Below, piece by piece: positions 46,994 through 59,383 of a stretch of 64,000 nucleotides of DNA. The notes under the pieces are model-generated. The model was not told the origin of the DNA. It worked only from the letters and a program-made list of their open reading frames with translations, and did not search any database. Made by a program: the position numbers and the translations under genes. This stretch comes from Daucus carota subsp. sativus (taxonomy: Eukaryota; Streptophyta; Magnoliopsida; Apiales; Apiaceae). Within the stretch, counting starts at the first letter, position 1. Each line of letters starts with the position of its first letter. Location of the stretch: the NCBI RefSeq assembly GCF_001625215.2, contig NC_030387.2, positions 36,913,606 to 36,977,605 on the forward strand, read 5' to 3'.

Positions 46994-49900
46994 TCATCCA
47001 CAACCACCTCCACAGCCTCCACAACCACCTCCACAGCCTCCACAACCGCCGCTGACACCACATCCTCCAGAACCATCACTCTTCAACATATTTCCACATT
47101 CAACTCCACGACCACTACCACATCCACCGGAATCCAAAGTCCTTGTCAAATAACCGCATTCACTTTGACAGCTTCCACATCCTCTGATCAAAGGCGCCAC
47201 TGCATTCCCTTCAGCACCGTCAGGGCTCAGCTCCAATTTTTTCTCCTCGCCGCCAAAGTCGTTTTTCTGTTCTTTTTCATCACACGTGTTGACTCCTTGA
47301 ATCAAAGCACCCTCCTTCGGATTTTCACTAGCAAAATTAGCAAGGCCACTATATCCCTTCTTTCTCAAAGTTTCAGAATATATAAAACCAAGTATAATAC
47401 CAGGGATCACAAACCAATCTTCTTGTACCTAACATATAAAGGACAAAAATTTAACGTCGTCACAACCCACAAAACATGGTAAATTCTTGAGTATAGTTTG
47501 AATATAAGATTTTTTACCTTATAAATTCCATATTTTAAGTCCACCAATGCCACCGCGCGGCCGTATGGGTCCTCTGCTGAGAATTGAACTGCTGTGAGAA
47601 AATCTAGGTCACTTCTACTCTTCTCGCAGTGCTTTGGTTCATATTCCAGTTTTCTTCCAGGGAAATATCTTACCTGTTCCAAAAGATAATGATAATATTT
47701 ATTGCTTTATTAAAATTATTTGCTCACAAGCAGAATAAATCTTTAAACAATATGCATCCTGGTTGATTACTAACTTAAGGTTCATTTAGATTATTGGATT
47801 ACTGATATTAGACTATGACTTTCTTCTCTGTCAAAAAAAAAAAAAAAAAGACTATGACTTTCTTCAAGTGTCGATTCCTGGATTAGTGTTTCTAATCAAT
47901 TGCATACTTTATTCAACAGAACTGATATTTCATAATACTTTTTTGCTAATTAAAATAAGATAATTATTATATAAAATTTATGCCACTACATATATCCTAT
48001 CTTCACTAACTATGTAGGCCATGTCTGGTAACAAGGACTATAAGCTCCGATTATTTACAATTTGCACGCACTATACTTTAAAATAATATTAATACCCCCA
48101 GACAAGTATGTGGTAATATATTTTGATGATAATTTTCGAACACTTTCTAATTAATTCTTTAGAAACTATTGATCCCGCTCTTTCCCTATGTATTACATGA
48201 AGAAACCATTTACAAAGTGGTTGAAATCTAGTTCAGGGAAAAACTAGAGCAATAAATATGGTTACAGAATATAGGATATAGTCAAATGGCCCAGGGATTA
48301 GCATTTTCCTCAAAAAAAACATAGCTATAATGAAAAAATTACATTTCAGTATATCACAAAACAAATTATAAGCTCTTTTTAACACATTTACCAGAACTTT
48401 ATCATATTCACAATTGATATTAGTTAGATGAATGCTTATAATCAATTCAAGAAATCGTTCAAGTATTCCAGATTAGAAGAAATGTCTAAGATTTCGCTCG
48501 ATACAACATCATAGATAAGCTAGATTGCTGAACAGTCTTTCTATAAAAATAATGAACTGGATTAGCTCATATAATTGTGTGATTAAGCATAAACAAATGT
48601 TTTTATAGTTGACTTGCATGAAAAAACAAGTTAGTCTTACCGTGCGGTGACCTGTAAGCTCAAAAAGGGGAACTCCAATATCAACACTAGTAAGAATTCG
48701 AACAGACCATGAAGAATCTATGAAATACCACTTTGTTCCCACCAATTTTGCAAGAGTGTGTGTTTCGCCTGATTCAGTGATGCCAATCACATCTTTCTTT
48801 AAAAGTTCATCACCCGGTTCTTTAAATTCTCTATTGTCCCTGTAGTGCAGGAGAAACCAAAAATTAAGAGTAGGAAAAGACTAAATTAGTATCATGCCAG
48901 ATATCAGATAGTTATTCAGGGCTTTTAATGCAATAAGAACATGGTAAACTAAATTTCCCTCTGATTACATTAATTTCTTCTAAAATGTCATAGTTAACTG
49001 AAAAATATAATTTTGATTACAGTTCCTCCTAGGTACGGTAACCAAATTTTGCAGAAGTTCACGACTGTATCTGTAACTTCTCAAAAATACGAAATTACAC
49101 CTTTTATCCATGTTATGACAATACAGATGCAATCTAGCTAACAAAAATTCATCAAACTAAACCGGAAACACAATTATCAATCGAAGGTAGTACACATAAA
49201 TGAATACCTCATTTGAAGGCTAATGAGCTTATTCCCATTTTCATCGCTGATGTGTGTCCAACTCTTAGCAAATTGAACTTCCGGAAGAGGTGAAAAACGG
49301 GAACCCTTCAAGAATGGAGGAGAACGAACCATGTGAAGCACACGTGTTGCTGGGCTTGGAATATTAAATGAGAGGGCTGCTCTGATACAGATTGGATTCG
49401 AACTGACAAGACCAGAGGGAGGAACAACCTCCAACCATTTTTCCACTGAGATACTGGAGACAGGAACGAGAAAATCTTCTAGTGAGATAGTAGCGGATCC
49501 TAAAGCTTTGGGTTTTGATATTGGTAAGTTGGAATTTGAGTGCACGAAAACTTCAAAAAGCAAGAGGCCAGAAGGTTCACAATTGAATAATGCAACTTGT
49601 TTCTCCCCATACTCAGAAAATATATTCAGTTTTCTCTTCGTGTTAAATATTGCATCTGGCTGTGCCTTGCTAAAAGAGACGTAGACACTTCCCTTGAGTT
49701 CTTCAGGTAAGTTCTTTATCTCAACAAACTCTGTAAGTGTTCTTACTACATGATTGGTTAGAAAGATTATCCTGTAGACCAGAATTAGGAAACAGAGATG
49801 CAAAGTAAGTGATATAAAGTGTTTTTCTTCTGCTCACTAGAAAGAGCTGCCATGGGTACTAAAGTTACTCATCACAAAATGTATTCAGAGCGAGGAAATT

Positions 49901-52170
49901 TTCGGAAGTTGAGACTTAAGTCTAGCAAATGATTTTGGAGACACTGAAGCTAGATTCTTGAACAAATATAGAAGATAAAGCTAAGGATGTCCGTTAATTT
50001 AAGCAAATTGTTACATCCCAGAAACATTTCTACCAGTCCCATTCTTTTGCAGCTAGAGACAGGAGAGAACGCATCTAGTTAATATATGATCAAACACATA
50101 TAATGCAGCTGCGTAGAGAAATACGAATTTGGATAAGAATTTACCTCCACAGACTTCAGCTCAGGAAGACTTATGATTTGTTGCTGCACATCAGTCGATA
50201 CAATCTTATTGGTCATGGATTTTGACACAAATGGGATGGTTATCAGAGGAGATGGAGCAGCCCCTCTATACATTGAGCCTGATCTCCAATATCTTGAGCC
50301 AAATATTTGCTCCCACTGGCTTGTAGTTTCAGAGAAACCAACATCCAGCTTTTGCCCTTTTGTTCTGTCCGAGTCTGTGTCGTCATGTTTCAAAACCTTC
50401 CCAATAAGCTTGACCATGTCTTTGCAATAAGACACTGGGTGCAACTGGTGGGAATGCCATATCAAGTCAATGTCGTAGGTGGGAACACAGAAGCGTTTGA
50501 GCATATGCTCTCTGTTTTTGTTAATAAGATGCAGAAAACCTTTATATCTGGCCACGACTGCCTCAAGAAATAAGTCATTCTTCATATGGGGTCTGGAAAC
50601 CTGGTAAACAATACTAGTTAGAAAGATGATATAGATTACAATACACATTCAATATCTTATTAGTGAATTCCTTTAGAATATCTTTAAATGTAAATGAGCT
50701 AATTGGTTCAAATTGAAAGAAAGCTGCAAGAAGTAAATACTTAACTACGATTAGAACTTAAGTACCGTCATTTATTTGCAATTTAGAATAATTGAAATCT
50801 CTGACTCTCTGTTACTTGAATACTATATGCCAAGAGGCCCAAGACAGATCTTCAGTTGCAGTAATAGTCTAACAGAATATCAAAAACCTTAAAATAACAG
50901 AGAAAAGCTGAGCAGAAGCTATGCATGGACCACACTTGATCATTATAGAAGGCAAGAAATATGCTATTCATACACAATATCTAGAGGCTGTAAAGAGAAA
51001 AAACACACACAATTCTATAAAAATGAATTCGACCACAACATAAATCATGCATAGATATAGGAGTTTCGGTGTCCAACATTGTAACATGGAATATTGATAA
51101 CAAGATCATGTCCTATATTTACCTGGTAGAAGAATGGACTCTGTCTTTCAATAGCTAAAACAAGATCGTATGTGGTGTGCTTTTCAGCATCAGCTGCGTT
51201 GTCTAATGTTTTGTCCCAGCAAGATGTATCGGGGTCAAAGCTATAGGGCTCGTCTGGGTACAACCTTCCCCAAATCTTTTCTGTCTCTCTACCCGAAGTT
51301 CCTTCAATAGATGATAAAACATTGCAATTATCAAGAATCCTTCCATAAAACTTCTTGCAATCAGATATATATCTTACCTGAAGAAGAAACAAAGGATTGC
51401 AGTTATCAGTCTAAATATAATATGTTTGAATGAAATTTATGAACAACTATATACTACAACAGCACAGAAGCATACTGGATTAAGCCTGTGGCAGTGCCAA
51501 ACCCATTCACAATCAAGAGGAACAACCAAAGGTCCTTTAGAGATCTGTGACTCGGCATTTTTAGCAAGCAACGGAAGCCAACAAGCATTATACCTGAAAT
51601 TCAATCACAACAAGTTAGTAATCCTATCAATGCAGATTACAAGCTGAAATCAAAACACATCAATTTGAGTACTAATGCCGAAATTTTCCACAAACCTCAT
51701 CATCAAAATTTTGCACTTTATGCATCAACACATACCACATTCAATACCTTACAACTATATGCATCAACAACCTTATGAATTGAAAACAATTACACAAAAT
51801 ACCTGTAAATTGATCTTTGTAGTGCAGGGCCTTTGTAAAGCCAGCGATTACGATCAACAGCTGCAAGAAACTGAAGCTGCTGTTTAGCAGTAGCCACAAG
51901 ATCCTCACTTATAACAATCTGTTGAGCTTTGCTCCACTCTATCTCCTCAACACCAACCTTAGATTTCTCAACAAGTAACTCAACGAGTAAATCTTGAAGT
52001 CGAGAGAAAAAAGGGAAATGGAGTTTGGGTTTAGAGGGATGATCAGGGTTAGGTTTTGTGGAGAAGTGAGAAGTTGCATGAAAACAAAAGGGTGCAAGAC
52101 AACAAGTATGAGCTGAAGCTGCGGAAAGTCCAAGAAATCGAGAAGTTGATGTCAAGAACTTCTTCATCAT
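46994..52170 (-). CDS. Glycine-rich domain protein (GRDP, DUF1399), downstream copy A, with new N-terminus; 8 exons
   Basis: Exons: 52170-51803, 51593-51476, 51377-51123, 50600-50145, 49728-49208, 48839-48641, 47673-47518, 47428-46994; 835 residues. The GRDP signature is clear: DLVATAKQQLQFLAAVDRNR, YNACWLPLLAKNAESQ, VPLDCEWVWHCHRLNPV, VPTYDIDLIWHSHQLHPV, a C2/RNA-binding-like middle (EIKNLPEELKGSVYVSFSKA) and a Gly/Cys-rich tail. Arabidopsis GRDP1/2 are linked to stress tolerance and growth. Three oddities appear against copy B. Residues 1-75 are unrelated to B: they lack acidic residues up to D43, are Ser/Thr/Phe-rich and contain SHFSTKP, like a mitochondrial or plastid presequence. A 208-bp loss removes B's exon-5 acceptor, and an in-frame AG at 49730-49729 must serve. 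A TGA at 46996-46994 shortens the tail. Whether it is expressed is unknown; apart from these the frame is intact. Confidence 0.88.
51948..52170 (-). other. Non-homologous 5' part of GRDP copy A encoding a presequence-like peptide
   Basis: Copies A and B align from ATAGAGTGGAGCAAAGC inward but lose all similarity outside about 51947 (A) and 59370 (B). This is the duplication breakpoint, and it lies within exon 1. The A side opens with MMKKFLTSTSRFLGLSAASA and continues HTCCLAPFCFHATSHFSTKP. The bias (basic, hydroxylated, no acidic residue until 43) fits an organelle-targeting peptide. It could instead be chance coding of former non-coding DNA. Confidence 0.7.
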
Positions 52171-52484
52171 ATCTCTACTTGTGAAACATTTAGCTGGCAG
52201 AACGCAAAAGAGCAGAGTATCATCAATTCAGGCCCAGAATTTTGATTCACTTCTATGTTATTCTTCTTGGCCAAGAAGTAACTAATTTCCAATCCCATTA
52301 CTACTCCTGCTGCTTTGGTACAGTTTGAACCAGTTTTCTACCGGAAGTTTATTGCCAGATGTGATCAGCAAGAAGAAGAATGCAAGGATTGTCCCCGGTT
52401 CATCGAAGGTGTGAGAATAAGCTAATTTCAAATGAGCAAGAATGGTAAAGTGCAAGTGTTTGTGTGTGTATCGAGTCAATGATC

Positions 52485-52574
52485 AGCAGAATGGTAAAGT
52501 GCAAGTCTTTTAATAAGCCTAGAACCAACAGCAGAATGGTAAAGTGCAAGTCTTTTAATAAGCCTAGAACCAAC
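52485..52574. repeat. 45-bp exact tandem duplication
   Basis: AGCAGAATGGTAAAGTGCAA GTCTTTTAATAAGCCTAGAA CCAAC occurs at 52485-52529 and 52530-52574. A partial third copy (AGAATGGTAAAGTGCAAGTG) sits at about 52439. Confidence 0.93.
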
Positions 52575-52886
52575 TCCCTTGAACATGTCCGTCCAATAGC
52601 GAAGTGGGGGAACGGTTCCACCGAATCCGGAGGAATATGTACGTTGGATTTAAGTTTTTCTCAAAACCGAAGTGGACCGAACTTTTATTCAAAACCGAAC
52701 AAAATCAATCGAATTATTGCAGTTCGATTTCGGTTTAAAAAAAGTCATATTTTTTAAAAACCCTGTACCGTCCAAATCGAAATTTTGAAAAAAAATGAAA
52801 TCAAACCGAACCGAAATTATACGGTTTGGTTCAGTTCAGTTTTGTTCACCTCTAACGTTGGAAGCTAACGTCTCTTCTTCTGTAAC

Positions 52887-53056
52887 CAGGACTGTTCACG
52901 AATCAAGCTGTTCGCGAACAAGCTCAAGCTCGCCTCAATAAAAGCTCGGTTCGGCTCGATTCGTTAAGAACTCGAGCTCCGAGTTCGTTAAGAAAACAAG
53001 CTCGAGTCAAGTTTTTAGCGTGTTCGACTCGAGCTCGGCTCGAGCTCAGCCCTAGT
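52887..53056. mobile_element. Small hAT-type MITE, CTCGAGCTCG-rich
   Basis: It starts about CAGGACTGTTCACGAATCAA and ends CTCGAGCTCAGCCCTAGT, whose reverse begins CTAGGGCTGAGCTCGAGC. The interior is full of AAGCTCG / CGAGCT motifs. The 'AGGGCTGTTCACGAGCC' family is a common plant hAT-like MITE. The target duplication is not clear. Confidence 0.55.
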
Positions 53057-53489
53057 ATTGACAGAAGGAGAGACATAATTTCGACGAGTGTTGTGGATCA
53101 AAATAATCTGAATCAATGAAATATAATGGGTGAATTCACATTATCTCCCTCCTAATAGAAAAAAAATAATCACAAACCAGTATATTATAATATGAAGTGA
53201 TTATCTTACAATGAGATGTTGCAAAACAATTTATTTAGAAACACTTGCAACAATGAACAATTGAAAATGCTGACCAACATAGAGCACCAAGAGCAGGATA
53301 GAAATAGCATACAACACTGAAAGATGGTTAATGGTCGACTTGTATACAGACTCGGAAGATTAATTCATTATGAGACATGGATTCCCCTTATTATGCAGAT
53401 TTACACACCAAGAATTAACAACTATTTCAAAGTGCAGCTCTTCAGAGACATAGCATGCTCCTAGTAGACTGCTTAAAGTACGAAACTTA

Positions 53490-56400
53490 CTATGCCATTA
53501 TTGCTTCACATTGCATGTTTGCTTGATTGCCATCGATGCTGGCAGGCGCTAGTCTATTTCCACATCCACCACCACCACAGCTGCCACAACCACCTCCACA
53601 GCCTCCACTCGCTGCCATATTTCCACAACCTCCTCCACAGCCGCCACAACCACCTCCACAGCCGCCACAACCACCACTCTTCACCATATTTCCACAGCCA
53701 CCGCTGCCACCACAGCCTCCACAACCGCTGCTGCCACCACAACCTCCACAACCACCACTTTTCAACATATTTCCACATTCACCTCCACAACCACTACCAC
53801 ATCCACCGAAATCCACAGTCCTCGTCACATTACCGCACTCACTGCCACAGTTTCCACATCCTCCGATTAAAGGTGCCACTGCATTCCCTTCAGCACCTTC
53901 AGGGATCAGCTCCGATCCTTTCTCCTCACCGCAAAAGTCAGTTTTCTGTTCTTTTTCATCACAGGTGTTGACTCCTTGAATCAAAGCACCCTCCTTTGGA
54001 TTTTCACTAGCAAAATTAGCAAGGCCACTATATCCTTTCTTTCTCAAAGTTTCAGAATATATAAAACCAAGTATAATACCAGGGATCACAAACCAATCTT
54101 CTTGTACCTAACATATAAAGGATGAAAATTTAACGTCGTCACAACCAACAAAACATGGTAAATTCGTGAGTATAGTTTATATTTAAGTTTTTTACCTTGT
54201 AAATTCCATATTTTAAGTCCAACAATGCCACCGCACGGCCGTATGGGTCTTCTGCTGAGAATTGAACTGCTGTGAGAAAATCTAGGTCACTTCTACTCTT
54301 CTCGCAGTGCTTTGGTTCATATTCCAATTTTCTGCCAGGAAAATATCTTACCTGTTCCAAAAGATGATGATAATATTTATTGCTTTATTCATAAGCACGT
54401 TGATCCCACTCTTTCCCTATGGATTACATATCTGAAGAACCCTCTACAAAGTGGTTGAAATCTAGTTCAGGGAAAAACTAGAACAATAGATATGGTCACA
54501 GAATATAGCATATAGTCAAATGGCCCAAGGAGTAGTATTTTCCTGAAAAAACATAGCTCTTTCAACACATTTACCAGTACTTTTTCCTATTCACAATTGA
54601 TTTTAGTTAGATGAATGCTTATAATCAATTCAATAAATCCTTCAAGTATTCCGGATTAGAAGAAATGTCTAAGATTTCGCTCGATACATCATAGATAAGC
54701 TAGATTGCCGAACAGTCTTTTTATAAAAATAATGAACAGGATTAGCTCATATAATTGTGCGATTAAGCATAAAATATGTTTTTTTTAGTTGACTTGCATG
54801 AAAAAACCAAGTTAGTCTTACCGTGCGGTGACCTGTAAGCTCAAAAAAGGGAACTCCAATATCAACACTAGTAAGAATTCGAACAGACCATGAAGAATCT
54901 ATCAAAGACCACTTTGTTCCCACCAACTTTGCAAGAGTGCGTGTTTCGCCTGATTCAGTGATGCCAATCACCTCTTTCTTTAAAAGTTCATTATCCGCTC
55001 GCTTCAATTTTCTATTGTCCCTGTAGTGCAGGAGAAACAAAAAACCAAGAGTAGGTTAAGACTTCTACATAGGATCTTTAACTAGTATCATTCAGGATAT
55101 AGTAGTTATTCAGGGCTTTTAATGCAATAAGAACATCGTAAACCAAATTTCCCCTCTGGTTACATTAATTTCTTCTAAAATGTCATAGTTAACTAAAAAA
55201 TATTCTGATTACAGTTCCTCCTAGGTACGGAAACCAAATTTTGCAGAAGTTCACAACTGTATCTGTAACTTTTCAAAAATAATTACACCTTCTATCCATG
55301 TTATGACAATATAGATGCAATCTAGCTAACAAAAATCCATCAAACTAAACTTGAAACACAATCATCCATCAAAGGTACTCCCTCCATCCCAAATTAGATG
55401 AGCTCGTTGACTTCGGGCACACACTTTAAGGTCCATTGACCGCATAGCTACATTATTTATTTTTAAAATTTTATTTTTGCAAATAAAAATTTAGATACGA
55501 AATTTTCGTTAACAAAAGAAAAATCAAAAAATTAAATTTCAGAACTAGACGGTCAATGCACCTAAATTTACGTGCCCAAAGTCAACTAGCTCATCTAATT
55601 TGGGATGGAGGTAGTAGTACACATATATGAATACCTCATTTGAAGGCTAATGAGCTTATTTCCATTTTCATCGCTGATGTGTGTCCAACTCTTAGCAAAT
55701 TGAACTTCCGGAAGAGGTGAGAAACAGGAACCCTTCAAGAATGGACGAGAACGAACTATGTGAAGCACATGTGTTGCTGGGCTTGGAATATTAAATGAGA
55801 GGGCTGCTCTGATAGAGATTGGATTCGCACTGACAAGACCAGAGGGAGGAACGACCTCCAGCCATTTTTCCACTGAGAGACTGGAGACGGGAACGAGAAA
55901 ATCTTCTAGCGAGATAGTAGCGGATCCTAAAGCTTTGGGTTTTGATATTGCTAAGTTGGAATTTGAGTGCACGAGAACTTCAAAAAGCAAGAGTCCAGAT
56001 GGTTCACAGTTGAATAAGGCAACTTGTTTCTCCCCATACTCAGACAATATATTCAGTTTTCTCTTCGTGTTAAATATTGCATCTGGCTGTGCCTTGCTAA
56101 AAGAGACGTAGACACTTCCCTTGAGTCCTTCAGGCAAGTTCTTTATATCAACAAACTCCAGCATGACCTTGGATATAATAAGAATTGTATTTATTAATAA
56201 TAACACTGTAACCAAAAACATTCTTATAATTTACATATAATAATTTGAGGAATTTTGAATGAGCCAATTGACCTGCTGCTCATGAAGACCTTAATTTCCA
56301 ATCACATGCCCATATATGACACACATCTTTAAAATATTTACTTTTGCAAATTCAATACACCAACTCTGTAAGTGTTCTTACTACATGATTGCTCAGAAAG

Positions 56401-59383
56401 ATTATCCCGTAGACCAAAATTAGGAAACAGGGATGCAAACTAAGTGACTTTAAAAGCATTTTTCTTCTGCTCAGTAGAAAGAGCTGCCACGGGTAATAAA
56501 GTTACTCATCACAAGATGTATTCAGAGCGAGGAAATTTTCGGAAGTTGAGACTTAAGTCTAGCAAATGATTTTGGAGACACTGAAGCTAGATTCTTGAAC
56601 AAATATAGAAGAAAAGGCTAAGGATGTTTGATAACTTAAGGAAATTGTTACATCCCAGAAATGGGATAAATATCAAAGTCGTCACTCGTTTGGTTCAGAT
56701 ATATTAAATTAATCACTCGTTTCAAAATCGACTCAACTTAGTCACTAATTTTAAATTTTGTATTAAGTAAATCATCCGCCACTGACTAAATTAATACAAA
56801 CTTTCAACTTTTTAATGACTAAGTTGATGCAAATTTTCAAATTGATAATCAAATTGAGTAAATTTTGAAATGAGTGACTAATTTGATATATATGAACCAA
56901 ACGAGTGATGACTTTGGTATTTATCTCTACCAGTACAGTTCTTTTGCAGCTGGAGACAGGAGAGAACGCATCTAGTTAATATATGATCGAACATATATAA
57001 TACAGCTGCATTCAGAAGGTTCAGTTTGTATCAGGCTATCACTATTCACCACAATACCAGAGAACAACACACATGGAAACACGAATTTGGATAAGAATTT
57101 ACCTCCACAGACTTCAGCTCAGGAAGACTTATGATTTGTTGCTGCACATCAGTCGCTACAATCTTATTGGTCATGGATTTTGACATAAATGGGATGGTTA
57201 TCAGAGGAGATGGAGCAGCGCCTCTATACATTGAGCCAGATCTCCAATATCTTGAGCCAAATGTTTGCTCCCACTGGCTTGTAGTTTCAGAGAAACCAAC
57301 ATCCAGTTTTTGCCCTTTTGTTCTGTCTGAGTCTGTGTCGTCATGTTCCAAAACCTTCCCAATAAGTTTGACCAGGTCTTTGCAGTAAGACACTGGGTGC
57401 AACTGGTGAGAATGCCATATCAAGTCAATGTCGTAGGTGGGAACACAGAAGCGTTTGAGCATATGCTCTCTGTTTTTCTTAATTAGATGCAGAAAACCTT
57501 TATATCTGGCCACGGCTCCCTCAAGAAATAAGTCATTCTTCATATGGGGTCTGGAAACCTGGTAAACAATACAAGTTAGAAAGATGATATAGATTGCAAT
57601 ACACATTCAATGTCTCAGTTAGTGAATTCCTTTAAAATGGCTCTAAATGTAAATGAGCTAATTGGTTCAAATAAAAAGAAAAGCTGAAGAAGTAAACACA
57701 TAAACTACAATTAAAACTTAAGTACCGTCATTTATTTGCAATTTGATATAATTAAAATCTCTGACTATCTGTTACTTGAATGCTAAAAATGAATGCGATC
57801 ACAACATAAATCATGCACAGATATAGAGTTTCGGTGTCCAACATTGTAACATGGAATATTGATAACAAGATCATATCCTATATTTACCTGGTAGAAGAAT
57901 GGACTCTGTCTTTCAATAGCTAAAACAAGATCGTATGTGGTGTGCTTTTCAGCATCAGCTGCTTTCTCTAATGTTTCGTCCCAGCATGATGTATCGGGTT
58001 GAAAGCTATAGGGCTCGTCTGGGTACAACCTTTCCCAAATCTCTTCTGTCTCACTTCCTGAAGCCCCTTGAATAGATGATGCAACATTGCAATTATCAAG
58101 AATCCTTCCATAAAACTTCTTGCAATCAGATATATACCTTACCTGTAGAAGAAACAAAGGATTGCGGTAATCAGTCCAAATATAATATGTCTGTATGAAA
58201 TTTGTGAACAACTATGTGTTAAAACAGCACAGAAGCATACTGGATTAAGCCTGTGGCAGTGCCAAACCCATTCACAATCAAGAGGAACAACCAAAGGTCC
58301 TTTAGAGATCTGAGACTCGGCATTTTTAGCAAGCAACGGAAGCCAACAAGCATTATACCTGAAATTCATTTACAACTACTTTACAAGCTAGAAAAACACT
58401 TCTAAACATGCATAGCGCAACCAAAAGTAGTAGTCTACATAGTAATCCTATCAATACAGATTACAAGCTCAAAACCAGGGCCGGCGAATAGCATGGGCAA
58501 ACAGCCCCACAATACAGGGTCTCAAAATCTGGAGGGCGCCCAAATTTCAGGCCCATAACATTTCTACATATGCAACTACTTTATTTTTTTGTTGTATGTT
58601 AAATTAAAATCCCTAATATCTATTTCTTTCTTCTTTTTTAATGTATGTTGATAAAAATCCCTAACTTATATTTCTTCTTTTGAAGTTGGCCAGTTGCAAT
58701 TAATATTATTATTATATGTAAATTGATACTATATTCTTGTCTTAGTGTTTTATTTTGAATTTAATTGTTATTTACTAAATTATTTTTTTGAGCCTTTTGT
58801 ATCAATTTGCCAAGTATTCTTAGTGGACAGTTAATATATAATTTAAATTTCTTATCACAAATTATATATTATCATTATTACATTTTTTAAACTATGTTAT
58901 ATATATATATTTAAAATTATTAGTTTTACACCCAAAAAAATTAATAATTTAGTTTTGCACAAGGCCTCCCAGATTATTGAGCGGACCTGCTCAAAACACA
59001 TCAATTTGAGTACCTCATCATCAAGATTTTGCACTTAAATCATTGTTTCACTCCTTTGCCTTCAATTTTATTCGACATCATTCATTCATCCATTCAATTC
59101 TCTTCATCGATGCTTACGGGTCAAATCATAACCAAAAGCTAATAACTCAATCAATACATACCACATTCAGTACCTTACAATTATATGCATCTACCTTTAT
59201 GAATTCAAAACAATAACACAAATACCTGTAAATTGATCTTTGTAGTGCAGGGCCTTTGTAAAGCCAGCGATTCCGATCAACAGCTGCAAGAAACAGAAGC
59301 TGCTGTTTAGCAGTAGCCACAAGATCCTCACTTATAACAATCTGTTGAGCTTTGCTCCACTCTATCTCCTGATTCTTCTCCAT
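53490..59383 (-). CDS. Glycine-rich domain protein (GRDP, DUF1399), upstream copy B, 8 exons
   Basis: Exons: 59383-59226, 58358-58241, 58142-57888, 57558-57103, 56167-55635, 55020-54822, 54351-54196, 54107-53490; 830 residues. The start MEKNQEIEWSKAQQIVISED matches the usual GRDP N-terminus (MEKEQELEW in Arabidopsis), so this is the ancestral form. It has three DUF1399-type segments with WHCHRLNPV and WHSHQLHPV, a C2/RNA-binding-like middle domain and, from about residue 700, a Gly/Cys-rich tail. The tail repeats a CGNMLKSGGCGGCGG-like module three to four times (CGNMLKSGG, CGNMVKSGG, CGNMAASGG) and ends NMQCEAIMA. A 5' UTR intron is likely (donor CTG|GTAAGA near 59495, acceptor near 59402). 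The cysteine-glycine tail could bind metal; that is inference. Three transposons sit in its introns. Confidence 0.93.
55378..55614. mobile_element. Stowaway MITE in GRDP copy B intron 5, with paralogous empty site
   Basis: CTCCCTCCATCCCAAATTAG at the left and its inverse at the right (AATTTGGGATGGAGGTAG), flanked by TA (55376-55377 and 55615-55616). Copy A has the uninterrupted site GGTAGTACACATA near 49186-49196 with a single TA, so the element arrived after the duplication or was lost exactly from A. It is 237 bp and non-coding. Confidence 0.95.
56658..56928. mobile_element. Inverted-repeat element in GRDP copy B intron 4
   Basis: The left end is GGGATAAATATCAAAGTCGT. The reverse of the right end is GAGATAAATACCAAAGTCAT, with homology continuing over about 35 bp (CACTCGTTTGGTTCA). 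Copy A lacks it (CCCAGAAACATTTCTACCAG). It is about 270 bp and resembles the Mutator-like fold-back at 12.1-12.6 kb in general design. The target duplication is unclear because the edges are altered. Confidence 0.75.
58476..58989. mobile_element. Non-autonomous hAT element in GRDP copy B intron 1
   Basis: The ends CAGGGCCGGCGAATAG and (reversed) CAGGTCCGCTCAATAA are flanked by the exact 8-bp repeat CTCAAAAC (58468-58475, 58990-58997). The matching place in copy A (AAGCTGAAATCAAAACACAT, near 51641-51660) has no insertion. It is AT-rich, 514 bp, with no transposase. Confidence 0.93.

Larger units (their letters stand above)
52171..53160. other. Unique spacer between the GRDP copies with small repeats
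   Basis: Contains the promoter side of copy A, a 45-bp tandem pair, an AACCGAA-rich region (52650-52850) resembling a decayed hAT MITE, and a GCTCGAG-rich element (52887-53056). No gene is recognised. Confidence 0.5.
46590..59370. repeat. Segmental tandem duplication covering the GRDP gene
   Basis: Two direct units, about 46.59-51.95 kb and 53.16-59.37 kb, share exons, introns and about 400 bp of 3' flank (AACACTGAAAGATGGTTAAT occurs at about 46740 and 53313). Coding exons differ only by scattered substitutions. Unit B is longer because it carries a Stowaway MITE, an inverted-repeat element and a hAT element that unit A lacks. The 1.2 kb between them (51.95-53.16 kb) is single-copy. Confidence 0.93.

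Noticed and set aside
53492-53979. Long plus-strand Pro- or His-rich frames opposite the GRDP B tail
   Set aside because: They are the antisense of Gly/Cys-rich coding repeats; composition alone keeps them open.
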